Assembly: GCF_001577835.2 (NCBI RefSeq)
Contig: NC_029516.1
Coordinates: forward strand, 70,935,221 to 70,999,220
From: Coturnix japonica
Taxonomy: Eukaryota; Chordata; Aves; Galliformes; Phasianidae
Length of the DNA: 64,000 bases
Direction of reading: 5' to 3'
Under the pieces are notes generated by a model that was not told where the DNA came from, searched no databases, and worked only from the letters and a program-made list of their open reading frames with translations. Below are positions 1 to 13,200 of the stretch, piece after piece. Numbering within the stretch: the stretch's first letter is position 1; every line of letters starts with the position of its first letter. The position numbers and the translations under genes are program-made.

Positions 1-474
1 TATCCACTTGTATTCAAAAGTTCATTTTATCATGGTGGTAGACTGACCCACTTAGAGGTGGTACTTTCCCCTTTTTGTTCCTACTTACGCAGTAGTTGCT
101 AAAGGAAATATCTCAGCCTCTTTAGGAGATACCTTACTCTTACCGTTAAGTGCATATTTTTAAGTGCATTTATTTCCAACAGCTTGCTTTCCTCTGCTTC
201 ATCCTTTTTCCAATACCTGACATTATAAGAAATAGGGAGTTTTCCCCAGCACAGGGAGATGACTTGTTCTTCCAACACTTCATGGTGACTGAGAAGATTG
301 TGACTGGGGATTAAACAGTAGCTTCCACTACTATAGAGAACATAAGTCAGAGATTGGACAGTCAATAACAACTTGGATGCAATTAAAAACTCAGATGAAG
401 TTCATGTTAGAAAGAAGCCGGGCTTTAAGAACCTGAGTCAGACCTGCCAGTCTAAATGTATTATTATTTTTCAG
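1..474. other. Left-edge non-coding sequence
   Basis: No recognisable coding exon, repeat or RNA gene. Minus-strand 99-371 is open for 90 codons but has a composition unlike known proteins, and it lies in the likely 3' flank or long 3' UTR of WDR3. If a plus-strand gene ends near 645, this stretch would be its last intron. Confidence 0.4.
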
Positions 475-645
475 AACAAAGTGCCCCAGAAGCAGCCCCC
501 ACAACATCTACCAAACCCTTCTCACGCTTCATCTGCCAGTTGTTCAGAAGAGTACAGTCCTTCACTGCAGCCCTTTCGTTTTCTCCCACAGATGTTACTT
601 TCTACAAGAAAAAAAAAATACTTAAGAAGCAATAAAACAGAATGA
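475..645 (+). other. Candidate terminal exon of a plus-strand gene (SPAG17 by synteny?)
   Basis: An acceptor-like site (pyrimidine-rich tract ending in CAG at 472-474) is followed by two overlapping open frames. One stops with TAA at 633-635, inside the AATAAA signal at 631-636. The other stops with TGA at 643-645 and encodes a Pro/Ser-rich then Lys-rich tail. In vertebrates SPAG17 lies tail-to-tail with WDR3, so its 3' end is expected near this edge of the window. I do not recognise the peptide as SPAG17, and no other exon of the gene is in the window, so this is a synteny-based guess. Confidence 0.25.
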
Positions 646-704
646 GACGGTCAAGGATTTACTAGAAAAATATCAGGGCAAAATTCCATGGACAAAGTTG
701 TTTG

Positions 705-1256
705 ATAAAGCATATATAAACATTATTTAATAGAGCACAGTGTTTCCTCCAATCCACCAAAAAGTTAGTGGTTGGAGATGACTTCTGAAATCTCAAAGCC
801 TTGCCCCCAGCCTCTGAGCATCTCCACAAGCCATCAGCAGGTGTCAAAGCAGCACAGGATGTTGCCAGCTGCCTCGCAGGGACAGGGCAAAGTCCGACCA
901 GCAGCCTGATTCACCCCATTCAGTTAGCACACTGCCAGAAGGCTGATCTCTTCTGGAGAAGAATCCAACTTCCAATTCTATCTGCTAGAGGAAAGGCATT
1001 GACCTTTGACAGCCACCTCAGGAACAGCTGAAACACGTACATACAGAGCAGAGCACAGACAGCTCATCTCACTAGGCAGAGATGATCAACCTGTGTTGGC
1101 ACTGTCCCCAGCCAGGCAAGGCTGGCTGTCCCATGCAGAGAAGGGACCAGCTTTGTTCCAGTCACCAGACATCACAGAGATGTTCAGCTACAAGAATAGG
1201 TCCATGGCCAGCACTAAGGTTACACGATGCCATCCAGCTGTCCCAGGCAGCAAATG
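705..1256 (-). other. WDR3: Probable WDR3 3' UTR
   Basis: Downstream of the WDR3 stop, the minus strand has no further WDR3-like coding sequence. The first plausible cleavage signal is ATTAAA, complementary to 726-731. A canonical AATAAA, complementary to 169-174, would give a UTR of about 1.1 kb. Which signal is used cannot be decided from sequence. Confidence 0.4.
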
Positions 1257-4200
1257 CTAAACCACTGTGAGAATCATTTTCTCTTTCTTCTTCCTCTTCC
1301 TCTTCTTCTCCTCAAAACGGTCTGTAGCATCAGCAAAAAACATGACCTCATCCTTGGCCTCAATCTCCCTCTTGAGGTACTGGAGCCCTGCCATGTTGAA
1401 TCCCAGCACGTCCTGTTGAGACAGACAAGCACTGTGCTGTTGGGCACATCTCCAGCTTGTTAGGAAGAACAAGCTGCCTGGAACAGGTGACACTCTGGCC
1501 ACTCTCTACTGAGAGATGATGAAAGCAAGACAATCTCCCACAGTTAATTAAGGCAACAATACTTAAATGTTAATTTCATCTGAGCAAGCGAACAACCTGC
1601 ACTCTGTTCCTCTCTATTAAAAATAGCTATAATCCACTATTTCCTGAAAAACAAGTTGATGACAACCGTCTGAAGACATTCCTGGGAAGTCTATTTAAAA
1701 GATTTGTAGCCCACAAGATGCCAAATAAAAACAGAGTTAATTTACTTCCCACCTTTACTGGAGACCCAAAGCACAATTACATGCATCAAAAGCCTAAGAG
1801 GGGAAGGGAAGGGAAGGGAAGGGAAGGGAGGGAAGGGAAGGGAAGGAAGGGAAGGGAAGGAAGGGAAGGGAAGGGAAGGGAAGGGAAGGGAAGGGAAGGG
1901 AAGGGAAGGGCGCACATATGATCATCACTGCATAATGTCACATCAGGAAAATGCAGCCTGTTTGCACAGGAAGAAGGTGAAAATGGGCTCTAGACTCCCA
2001 GACAGCTTTCCTACTAGACCACAAATGCTTCCAGACATTGGCCAATACCGCTGTTCCAGACACTGGGAAAAGAGAGACAGCAACACTCACCCTGGCCTCA
2101 CTGACTCTGGAGATGGTGGTTTTCTTCAGATTTTCTATCACTGTCACCAGCATCTGGTTGCTTGTTATCTGCCCAAAATGTATCCTGGGAACAAAGAGAG
2201 GACCAGCAACTGGCATCAACACAGGCATGTCAGCACCCTGCATCCTTTTTAGCCCATTGGGCTGCAGCTGAGGGATGCAGCAGTTCCTCATTTCCCACAT
2301 CTCTATTCCCAAGAGACCTCATCTTTATTCCCAGCATGGCTTCCCAGCAGCTTCAGAGCCAGAAACTTAAGAAAAAGTCCGAATTATTCCCCACACACTT
2401 ATGCTGCACATGTTCACAGCACATCACATAGTTTTTAGAGCTTCAAGAGAAAGAGTATATTCCCCAGATCTTGTGCTGTCCCAAGGCAGTGCCACACAAT
2501 GAGCACATTTCTTTTCACATAAGTGGCACAAAGTGAGCTCATGATACACACTATAGAGGGCCCCTGAGGAACAGACAGACCCATTACTGACCAGAGCCTT
2601 CCTTGCGTTCAAGATCTGGACAGTAATGACAGCTGAACTTAGACCAGCAAACCTGTCTGGGCAGATGGAAGACTCACTTGAGAAGGAAGAGGAGAGCACG
2701 ACACAGGAGTTCTATTTCTGCACCCAAGTGAATATGTTCATTGAAGAGTCTGAGTAGGTCAGGGACATAGGAGAAGGGCAGCACCAGGAGAGACTCTTCC
2801 AGCTCACTAAGAAAAAGCAAAGGGATGGTAACAATAGTCTCAGCTACTGAAGAACTATAGATAAGCAAGAAATGCTTCCATGTGGGAAGGTTCTGATGCA
2901 AAAGCTGTGCTGAATGCTCCACACTGTTGGTCTGCACCTGCCCACAAAGCACAGGGCAGCTGCACAGCCCAGGGCCCTGGCCAGCAGGCATCTTATGACA
3001 CAAAGAGGAGGCAAAGCCTTCCATCCTCAGCATCCCCAAGTTCCTCTTCACACACACGTATATCTCCAGGCAGCCAACCCCCATACATGAGCTTCACTGA
3101 ATACTCCTCATGGACGAATTCCCACCCCTCAGTTCCACACATGCTCCAAAAAAAGGCTGCCAAAGAGTAACCTCCAGACTCTTCAACACCACCCACTCAG
3201 CATAGGAGTCCAACACAGGACCCCAATCCAATTCTTTGGCACAAGCCTGCTCAGCTCCTGGGACTCACCTTGACTTGACCTTCTTGAAAACTTCTAGCAC
3301 GTATTCAGAAGGCTGTAACAGAGAAAAGACACCAGCTCTGCATATCAAGAAGCATTCCAAGACAAGAGAAACATGTGCCTTAAGGCTCATTTTGCCCAGT
3401 TAAAAACAGGCAATCACACCTTGCAAGATGGATAAATCCTTGACACAGTAAATGCTCACCACATAACAGAATGTGTCTTAACTGGTCAGTGTTTTTACCC
3501 AGCACCTGGGCATTCCTCAAGAACTTCCTCTATACAAAGCATAAAAGTTGCTACTACTAAGCCACATGATTTCACTCACCCCTATCAGATCTATTTACTT
3601 TGCAGTTCAATATGCCTGTATTTACAGAGGAAGGGGGGAGAATGGTTCTGGTTAAGTGCTTACAGATGTCAAATGGCCAGAGGTGCACAATGACATTGGT
3701 TCTCAACTATCCATTCCACTGGAGGCTGGGGTATTTTATATCTGATAGCACAGCTCCCCTGAATATGCTACAGCATGGCAACCACAACCTCTTGCCAGAA
3801 GCATGCATAAGAAAATCTGAACTAGCTTCCCATAGCTTAGAGGAGCCATAACAACTGGCTCCAACTCTACATTATAAGGTCAAGGCTACCACTGGGGTTA
3901 TGTTCGGCTGCTTTACTTTCATTTCACATGCACCAAATAAACACAAGTAAAAATACATATTATGTTCATTTTGCATAAATCCTGTCTTCCCACTGCAATC
4001 CAGTGTTCTGGCTCAGCCAGCAAATCAAACAGCCTCATTCCATTTGATGACAGCACATGACCTGAGGCCTGGACTTTCCACTTACTGTAATATTTCCATA
4101 GGCACGGAGAATGGGATTGGCAGGAAAGGGAACCTGGAGACACAGAATGAGTTAAGGTGAGGCAGGTTATTCACACAGAGTCACAGAATGTCCCAGGTTA

Positions 4201-7200
4201 GAAGGAACCTCAAGGATCATGAATCTCCAACCCCTCTGCCACAGGCAGAGCTGCCAACCTCCACATTTAATACCAGACCAGGCTGCCCAGGGCCCCATCC
4301 AGCCTGGCCTTGAACACCTCCAGGGATGGGGTATCCACAGCCTCTCTGGGCAGCCTGTGCCCGACCTCCTCACTCCCATAGTAAAGAACTTAAACAGTGA
4401 AAAATGCATCTTGACGGTGAAAAAAAGCCCACAGTAGAAGACAGCTTTTATCCTACGTCTTTCCTTTTCAGAACCTCGCTGAAGGCTTCACTTGCGGTTG
4501 CTGGACAACCTAGTTCTCAGACATGTGTGAATAACTCAAAATATGTACCTATTTTTTTTCCCCCACTTCTTACTGTCACATACATTACAGACCCTTGTTT
4601 AGCAAGAAGTGTTGAGATGAAGGCAAAGAACAGGCAATGGGATGGGAGCATAGTCAGTAGCACAGTTCTCAGGGACAAAACTTACTTCTTACTGTGACTC
4701 TGAATATAAAGATCCTCAGAAAGAACACACCACTAACCATGCCTCAGGGTACAGGGCCATCTCTTCTCTGTAGGATTTCAGCAAATCTCTGCTCCTTCCA
4801 GCTGTCCTGCCTTTATGTGCATGCTGAGCCTTTCCACCAAGATGCTAGAGTTGGAAAGATACACCCACACCCCTTGCAAACGGTACTTTGCTCAGTCATT
4901 TACCTCTTTTCCAGTAGCTTTACATATGGCTTTGTGCTCCTTCAGTTTTGCCGTTTCTTCTCTATACAGCTCAATAGCTTCCATGATCCGCTCAGCCTGT
5001 GCGGCACAGGAACAGAACACAAAGCACAGTTCATGTCCAACTGGACAAACGCAGGAGAAAGTAAAGGGGCTGACTTGAAGCATCCCAGGACACCCCGCTC
5101 ATAAAGTAACTTCTGTTCCAGACTATGCTGCTACTCTGAGCACATCAGTCATGTCCTGAAGGAGTCAAACACCATCCACATTCCCCGGTTGCCCAGGTTG
5201 CACTCTGCTGCAGCTTCAGCTCTCCAGAGGACACATTGCTCTGGGAGGCAGAGGTGATTGTGCACCTTTATATCTCACAGAGCAACTCCTCTGATCTTCA
5301 CTTATGGAGTAACATACATTACTCAACTTCAGACTGATACTACAACCCTGTGACACCCCCACTCTGAGAAACTGATAAGGCACAAAGCAATGCTGGGTTA
5401 CCCATGCAATCTTACCGCTTTGATGGTTTCAATAGTCTTCTTCCCAGCGAGTCCCGTCTCTCCTTGTGTCTCTCCAGCCACCTACAAAACACAGTTTACA
5501 GTTTTCTCCTGCAGCAGCTGAGAAGCAGACACACACAGAAGCACCCGCTGTGTGTTATCCCAAAACATCAGCTCCGTTACCTAAACTTGCCATTTGTCTG
5601 AAGAATTGCAGACCTTCAAGTACATAGCTTTTGCTTAGGACCAGAGGCACTGTGGTCCAGAGGCACCACCAGAGGCACTCTATCTCAGAGCGCTGGGAGG
5701 CAAATAAGCACAGTTCTCTGACCAACAGAGGCTGAGTGATCTGCTCCGAGTCAGAACCGTCAACAACACAACCCCAGTGTCTGTGCAGGATGGATCAGGC
5801 TTTCCCACCCACACTGCACCACATGGACCTGAAAGCAGCTGTCAGAAGGCAGCCCACTCTCACCCCGGAGCTTGTGCGTAAGCAAACAGGGGAGATACTT
5901 GGTATCCACAGTCCTGTGTGGCAGTTTGGCCAGCACCACACACTCCTAAAATCATGTGAGCCAGTATCAGAGTCCTGGGAAATCTTCCTCCATGCAAATT
6001 CTCAAAGCAAATGAATCCCAAGTCCTCTGGACACTTCTTCTGTGTCTCTTAAAGAAGTTCTAGACTTAGGAAGGAGCTCTGTACAGTCAGACTGATACAC
6101 TCAGATGGTACAACTCACCACAGGTTGTTCTTCCTTCGCCACACTTTCTTCATATTCAGCTTCTCGTTGCTACAGTGAAGAGAACATAGTGTATTAACAT
6201 TGGTGAGCAGGCAGCTAGTAAGGGTACAAGTTTCTTCCAAACTGGTAGTGCAACAAAGCCTGCAGCTTCTTGCAGCCTTGTGCAAAAGCCAGGACCAATG
6301 ATGAGAGATCAACAATGCCAGTGCAATATCTGCTTGTCCCTGGCTCCTACCCCACAGAGAACTTAGGCTGAAAAGACTGAAAGAAATCAGGGTCTCCAAA
6401 CTAGATGCAAGAACAGCTTGCAGACAGCCCATCAGGCTGGGACTAAGACACCGGCAGTTCAACACTGGACTTTCTACTTGGCATGAAGCACAAAAGAAAC
6501 AAGCTCAGGGAATTCACAGGGCTGTCCTAGCCCACAAGAGAAAAGAGCCTCCTGCTCACCATCTCTCATGTTCATAAGGCTCCATAGCTACTGGTACATT
6601 CCTGCCCTCTTTGTTATTTAAACTTGACCCAGAATACGCTTTTCTTATCTGGAAAAGGAACTCTCTTTCCTGTTAGTACCATCATTCGCAGCGTGCCAGT
6701 CACCGCATCAAGATGCTACCTATGAGTCACTCTGCAAATAGGCCAGGAGAAGAACAGTTTATTACACATTTGTTAAACATTCCTGCTGCTGCACGTGCGT
6801 CCTTCCCTCACTGAGGCTTGAGAACTGTAAGAATGGGATACAGAACCAGACTCCTCTGTGGGATACAGTAAGAGTTACAAACTGTCTCAGGCTAATTTTC
6901 CAATAGATGTATGTAAAAATGCTTCCACTGCCCCAAGCTTGTTGACTATTGCCAACAAAGCCATAGAAATCATAACCGTAGAAGAAAGTCAGGGAAGTGG
7001 GACAGAAGCACAGCAGAAGCAAATTAGTCAGGCATCTGCAATGCAGCACAGGCAGAAGAGCACCACTGATACCTGTGCTGCTGTCTACAGACCGCTCAAG
7101 ACAACAGTGCAGTGCAATCATGCAAAAGATGGCAATCAACCCAGGCATCTCAGCACCAGGCTATGGTTAGTGATAAGGAAGCCTGCCAAGCATGGAGCCA

Positions 7201-10200
7201 AAAAGAAATCTGGAAGCTGTCTTTGGGAGGAAGAATGCAACTCACCATCTCCCTCTCCTCCTCCAAGATAAGAGGTTCCCTCGTTCTCTCCCAGAGGCGC
7301 AGAGACTTGTCATGGGATGCTGACACTATATAGTCTCCATTGGGACTGAGTGCCAAGCACCACACCTCCTGGTGATGCCCCTATAAGGAGAGAAAAAAAA
7401 GGTAAGATGTGAATAACACCTCCCAGCTACTGCAGCAATAATGCTTCATTTCAAAAGCCTCCAAAACTTCCTACCTCCAGTGTCTGGATGTGCTCAAATT
7501 TATCTGCATCCCACTGCTTAATCTTGTTGTCCTTCCCAGCAGTGAAGAAGAGATGGGATTTGGCCACAAACTGGAGATACATCACACTGGGAAGATAAAA
7601 AAAGCAGGTGAGAAAGGGACCTCAAAACATATATATATAGGAGACAGCAGTGTATTCCAAAACCCTGTAAACCCTCATCACCACTTACTGCTGGGAAATG
7701 CCTTCTGACACCAGCCTACACTATAGTGATCAAATTCTGGCCTGGGACAAACAGCACCAGAGGGCAGTAGCATCCAATGCAGCCAGTGAGGTTTGGCACA
7801 AGAACCCTGTGATCTCAGCAGTTACCAGACAGCCCTAATCACCTTCATGCTTGGGTCCCACTGCCTTGGACTCTCTGTGGAAAGCTGAGCTCACAGGTTT
7901 GGTGCTAATACAGGGGACCTTGCAGCAAAGGTAGCAAAGACTCAAATTTACCCACCTGGGGAACACTTCCGATGGCTTTCCCCACTGCACAGGACAAAAA
8001 GCTCACTGCTGGATCACAGCCCCTCAAACAACAAAGCAGCCCACAACCCAAAGATGCTGTAGTGTTTGACCAACCTGTCATCATGGGCAAAGAGAGAGCG
8101 GTGACAGTCCCCAAAATCCAAGCCCCAAATCTTCACATTTCTGTCGGCAGATCCAGTTGCAATCAGAGCCCCATCCTACAGAGAAAGGCAGAGGATGGTG
8201 TGGGCAGCTGGCTGGCAGCCCTACCAGGAATCATCAATGGGCTAAGCCATGCCAAGGCACTCTCCTGAAATATGCCCTGCTGATCCTTCCATCTCCTCTC
8301 TCCTTAGCAAGGCGCGCCCATGTAGTGCTGACAGACAGACAGAAAGCACCCTGACTCTTTTCTGAACCACTGCAAGCACTTAAGATCTTAACTACAGCTT
8401 AATTTTTGCAGTCCAAAGAGCTTCACTGCAAGGCTACCGTGGCCCAAGAACAAACAGGCAAGAAGTTGCTCCACCTCAGCACTGCTCGCTCACTCACCAT
8501 CAAAGAATTCAGACCCCACAAAGGCAGCTAATAACTTCAGCAGAGTTTGATGTACTGCTTAAGATGAGCCCAGGGAAACACAGTAGCACTTTAGTTTCTA
8601 CTCCTTACATAATGCCCTGTTCAGTTCAGTAATAACCACTACTCCGTGACCTTTCCCAGTGAGCAAAGGACTGCATGATCAGGAGGGGCTTGCTGTGTCT
8701 TATAAAGGAACTGCTGACTAAGTCAGGAGCAGAGAGGCATCAGGAGAGCGTTGTCCCAGAGGCACTGCTGCCAGCAGAGACTCACACAGTCATCAACACC
8801 AGCACAGCCCCACCTACAGCAGATGCACAACTGTAATGATACTTACATAGGAGATGTCCATGCACAGCACTGGCAGCTTGTGTCCATACAGAGACAGGAA
8901 AAACTGAAGCAAAAAAAGGATGTCTCAGTTAGACATGCTGGGCACATGCACGTGCTAGTTCTGCTCTTCCTCAAGAGGCCTAAACTTCCAGCACCACTCT
9001 TGCCCTGAACACAGGCAGCAGTGATGCCATGCTGGCAGAGCTGTGATGAATATAAAAGAACCCAAGCAAGCCGAACTAACTGGGTTTTGACTAACACCAC
9101 CCATAGGTTCATCTGTTTCTCTTCGCATCTCTCTCATTGCTCGTACGTCTTTTGTCATTTCTCTCATGCTCATGCACAAATCACAAAACCACCACACTGC
9201 CTAAACTGTACAAGGAAGATTTTCCTTCCCCAGGTTTTGCCTGTGCTATGCTCAACTCAAGAGCCACATGCAACACTGATTGACCCCATCCTTACAGTTC
9301 CACATGGCTCTGACATACCATCCTGCCTGCAGAGTTTGAGTGACCCTGTCATATGCAGGTTCACAATCCCTTCCAGCTAAGACATATTTCCTCCCCAGCA
9401 CGAGCATGAAGTGGGATGCAAGGTCCCTCTTTGCTTATTATTAGAATCCTACAATAATCAGGTACTTTTCCAACATACTCCTCATCTTCCAGGCTATAAT
9501 TATCGGTGCCTCACAGCCCATACAGTCGCGTACCTTGAGTGTGTCAGTGTAGAAAACCTTCACAGTGCAATCCAGTAAGGAGACAGCAAGCAGCTTCTGG
9601 TTGGGGCTGTACCGCACACACAGAACATCTTCATCCAGCTGCAAGATTCGCACCTGTTTCATGGACAGCCTGATAACAGGAGGAAAAAAAAAACTCTTAC
9701 CTCAACAAGTTGAGAAAAGGCATGAATGCAATGCCAACTTTGCACTATGGGAAAGCAGGCTAATCCTAACAAGAAGCATCTTGTTCCTCATTAGGATTTT
9801 AGTGAGACAGGATTGGAAATGAGCACAATGATGCAGGCTGACAGACTTCACTGTTAGAGGCTACACTGTATGCAAGCAGGAGACCACAATGTAAGAAGTT
9901 CCCTTCCTCACATAAACTCAGACCTCCTCAAAACCCTGCACTGACACTCTTCACCATGTGTTCCACGCACATGTCATTGGCACTTCTTGGTGGTGCACAG
10001 CAAAAGCCAGAGCCTCCATCAAAGAGAATAAATACTGCAGTTGAATGAAGTCAATGGTTTATTTTCTCACCTCTTCTGAATGCTGCTCTCATCCTTCACA
10101 AGCTCAAAATCCCAGAATTTGACACATTTATCAGCACCTCCTGTCACAAAACCATGCTGCAAGGGAAAAACAAAGTTATTATGAATTCAATTCCACTGTA

Positions 10201-13200
10201 ACACAGAAATGCTGCAGACACGAACTGCCAACACACCAGGCTTTTGAAAAAGGCCTCACATTCCCACAGCTTTTATGATTAGAAGGACACCACCAGGAGC
10301 ACTTGCTCTGGTTGGAACACTCATTACCAACCGGCTGAGCAAGAACAGTTTCAGGAGCTCTGGCAGATAGATCTGAGACGACAACTGCAAATGTAAAGCA
10401 AGATGTGGACTAAAACTTTAGAACTGAAAGTCATCTCAGCTGTAGGTAATGAAGTGCGTTTTGGGAATGAGCTGACACTCACTGTTCTCGAGTCACAAAC
10501 ACCTCATCATCATCATAAGCACAGCCTTCTGAAGGAAGAAGAGAGCACTTTTACATTAAAAACAAGGGTAAAACCTGTCCCATATGTTTTAATCTGCTGA
10601 GTAAATGAATTGCAGGCAGGTTATTACTTGCTATGGTTTTGATTCCATTAAAAGCAACACTGCAGCTTCTAGCTTAAGAAAATGAAGAAAAGCATAATAA
10701 AGAGAAGAAAAGTGAAAGTTGGTACAAACCAACACAAACCTGAATTCTGGCAATAGAGAAAAATACTTGAGAGAACAAAACCACACAGACCATTTCTAGA
10801 GATGGCTCTAAGTGGTGTTAAGCAGCAAGGCTCAGAAAGTGTGTGGATTCAGTAAACATCTCTCATCTTTGTGCTCACAGAAAAGCCATGCACCATAACC
10901 ATAGTACCAGACTCCAAAAACTCAGGAGACTGTAAAAAGCAGCTGCTTGTGCCAGACATTTATAAATCAATGGTTTCACATTCATCAAATCTAAGATTTT
11001 CATGGGGCAGGACTAGGTACTCTCTAAATGGTCCATATTCATGCTCAGCAACTTTGGAAATATGAGGGAGGATTCAGGAAGAAGCAGGCAGGCCTATTAA
11101 TTGTGAGCATACTCAACAGAAGTAACAGACACTTGCAATTCCATCAAACAAAGGAAGTAAAATTAAAACATGCTCACACCAGTAGCACAAATATAGCACT
11201 ATAGGAAGGAGCTACACAAGAAGACATGGAACAGATGATGCTTACAAGGCTGGCTGAGTTACCTGGTCTGGTGAAAGAGCAATGGACCACACAGCCCCAT
11301 CGTGGGCATTACGCGTCTCCATCAGACTCCCAGAAGCCAGGTCATACAGCTGCAGTTTTCCTGTCTGGGCAGAAAGACACGTCAGAGAGGACAAATCAGA
11401 CCCTCCAACTTCATGATATTCATAATATACCCAAGAACAATTTACAGAGTATTAACCAGATCTGCAAACAGACCTGACCCTGACCTCTTAGAGAGGTCTC
11501 CCAAAATGGCAGATATTAAAACTGCTCAAAGCAGAGCTCAGAGACAAAAGGTCTGAGCTACCAGTGGTGAGACTCCAGCAGTGACAAAGCAGCAATGTAT
11601 TAATGGGAAAACAAGGCTCCAAAGGTAGAGGAGAGCTCAGAGCAAATATTCCCAGGCTGCACAACACACATGAATCAGAGTAGGACCTTAATGGAGGCAG
11701 AGGAGTTCTTGCTTCATTTAAGCTCTCTGAGCTAGGCAGTCACTTCTGAACAGGCACTGATAGCTCCTAACACATCTGCTACCCATCTACTGAACAACAA
11801 GCTTCCTTACATGGATAGCCAAACTCCTGATGGAGATCAGGGACTTCCCAGAACTCTCCTCAGCTGCCTAGCTCAAGCCATAGAAGCTACATAAAGGCTC
11901 AGGGAACAGAAGAGACTAACTGCCACAGGGGTTTTTACATCTAAAACAGAATACTCCAGAAAATGTAACACATTTTCAGTAAGGCTGCTTTAATGACAGT
12001 TTCAGAACACACCCCCAGACTTGGGCTGAGTCAGGAGTGCAGAGGGGACACTATTTACCTTGGTGCCAACGATGACCTGCCGGTCTCCCGGGACAAAGAG
12101 TGAGCATAGCGCATACTCACAGTCCATCGTTCGGATACACTGCAAAGTTGATCTGTGGACAAAGAGTTCAAAAGCTCTTTTCACACCAAATCTGGTCTGC
12201 TGAGTGAGACATGTTCCAGAGCAGCCTCTTCCAACACCTTTCATTTTTGGCTGAGGCCAGAAGATACTGCATCACCATGCTATTCTGATTATTCCTTTTA
12301 CTTATTAAAGGCAGGAATACACTATTTTATATTTTTCCATCATTCCCCCTTCCTTATCACTGGATCTCCAAACACAACATCCATAAGTTCCATGAGACTA
12401 AAAGGCACAGTACAGAGGGGACTGACACAACTGCACAACATACCTGTTCCAAATCTTTACAGACTCTGCAGCTCCTGAAAGAACAGCAATATTATCAGAG
12501 CTAAAAGCTAATGTCCTGACATCACTGCGGTGGCCTCCAATGGTTATCCTGGATGCACGGACAGCCTGTGGGACCTGCGCTGACAGGTTCAGGGTGTGTA
12601 ACTCAATGATGTTGTTCTGGAGCAGCAACACAATCTTTAGCTCTTCTTTTGGTGAGATAATCATGTCAAATGACCTGTTCAATAAGACAAATTAGGTTAG
12701 AGCTGTACACAGGGGCCAGAAGACAAAATGCAGGAGGAATCAAGTATCAAAAACAACTGAGAAAGAATATGGACAGAGTGAATGCTATGGAAAAAGTGCA
12801 AGCTAAGCCGCAAGCTAAGCCACAGAGGACTACAAAGAAGTCACCATTTGGGGCAGTGCAAATGGACTGGCAGATCATGGTAGCCCTCCACTCAGCTCCA
12901 AGTTGAACAGATGTTGAAGGGGAAGCTTCTTCCATCTCCTCCATAATGAGCTTTACAGAGCTCTTTCCAAGCAGCTTTACAACCACAGCCCAGCCTTGTC
13001 AGCAGGATTTCCACTTACTTGATTTTAGCAGAAGCTCTGATGTTAGTGACCCGCTGGATCTCCTCCTGAAGGCTCAGCTCCACATTCCCTTTATGCTCAT
13101 CTTCTTCAGACGACTTCTGCCTAGAAACATCAAACAATGTCAGGTAACTCAGCACAGATGAGCCAAATTAAGACAGAGACTGAGAAAAGAGCATGGAAAC

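Noticed and set aside
1718-1921. Open frame with repeated Gly-Arg-Glu-Gly-Lys residues
   Set aside because: It is the translation of the (GGGAA)n simple repeat inside a WDR3 intron.
10436-10516. Possible box C/D snoRNA on the minus strand in a WDR3 intron (TGATGA repeat followed about 65 nt later by CTGA)
   Set aside because: The TGATGA lies in a simple ATG-type repeat, no terminal stem forms next to the boxes, no internal C'/D' pair is clear, and the distance to the acceptor (about 280 nt) is atypical.
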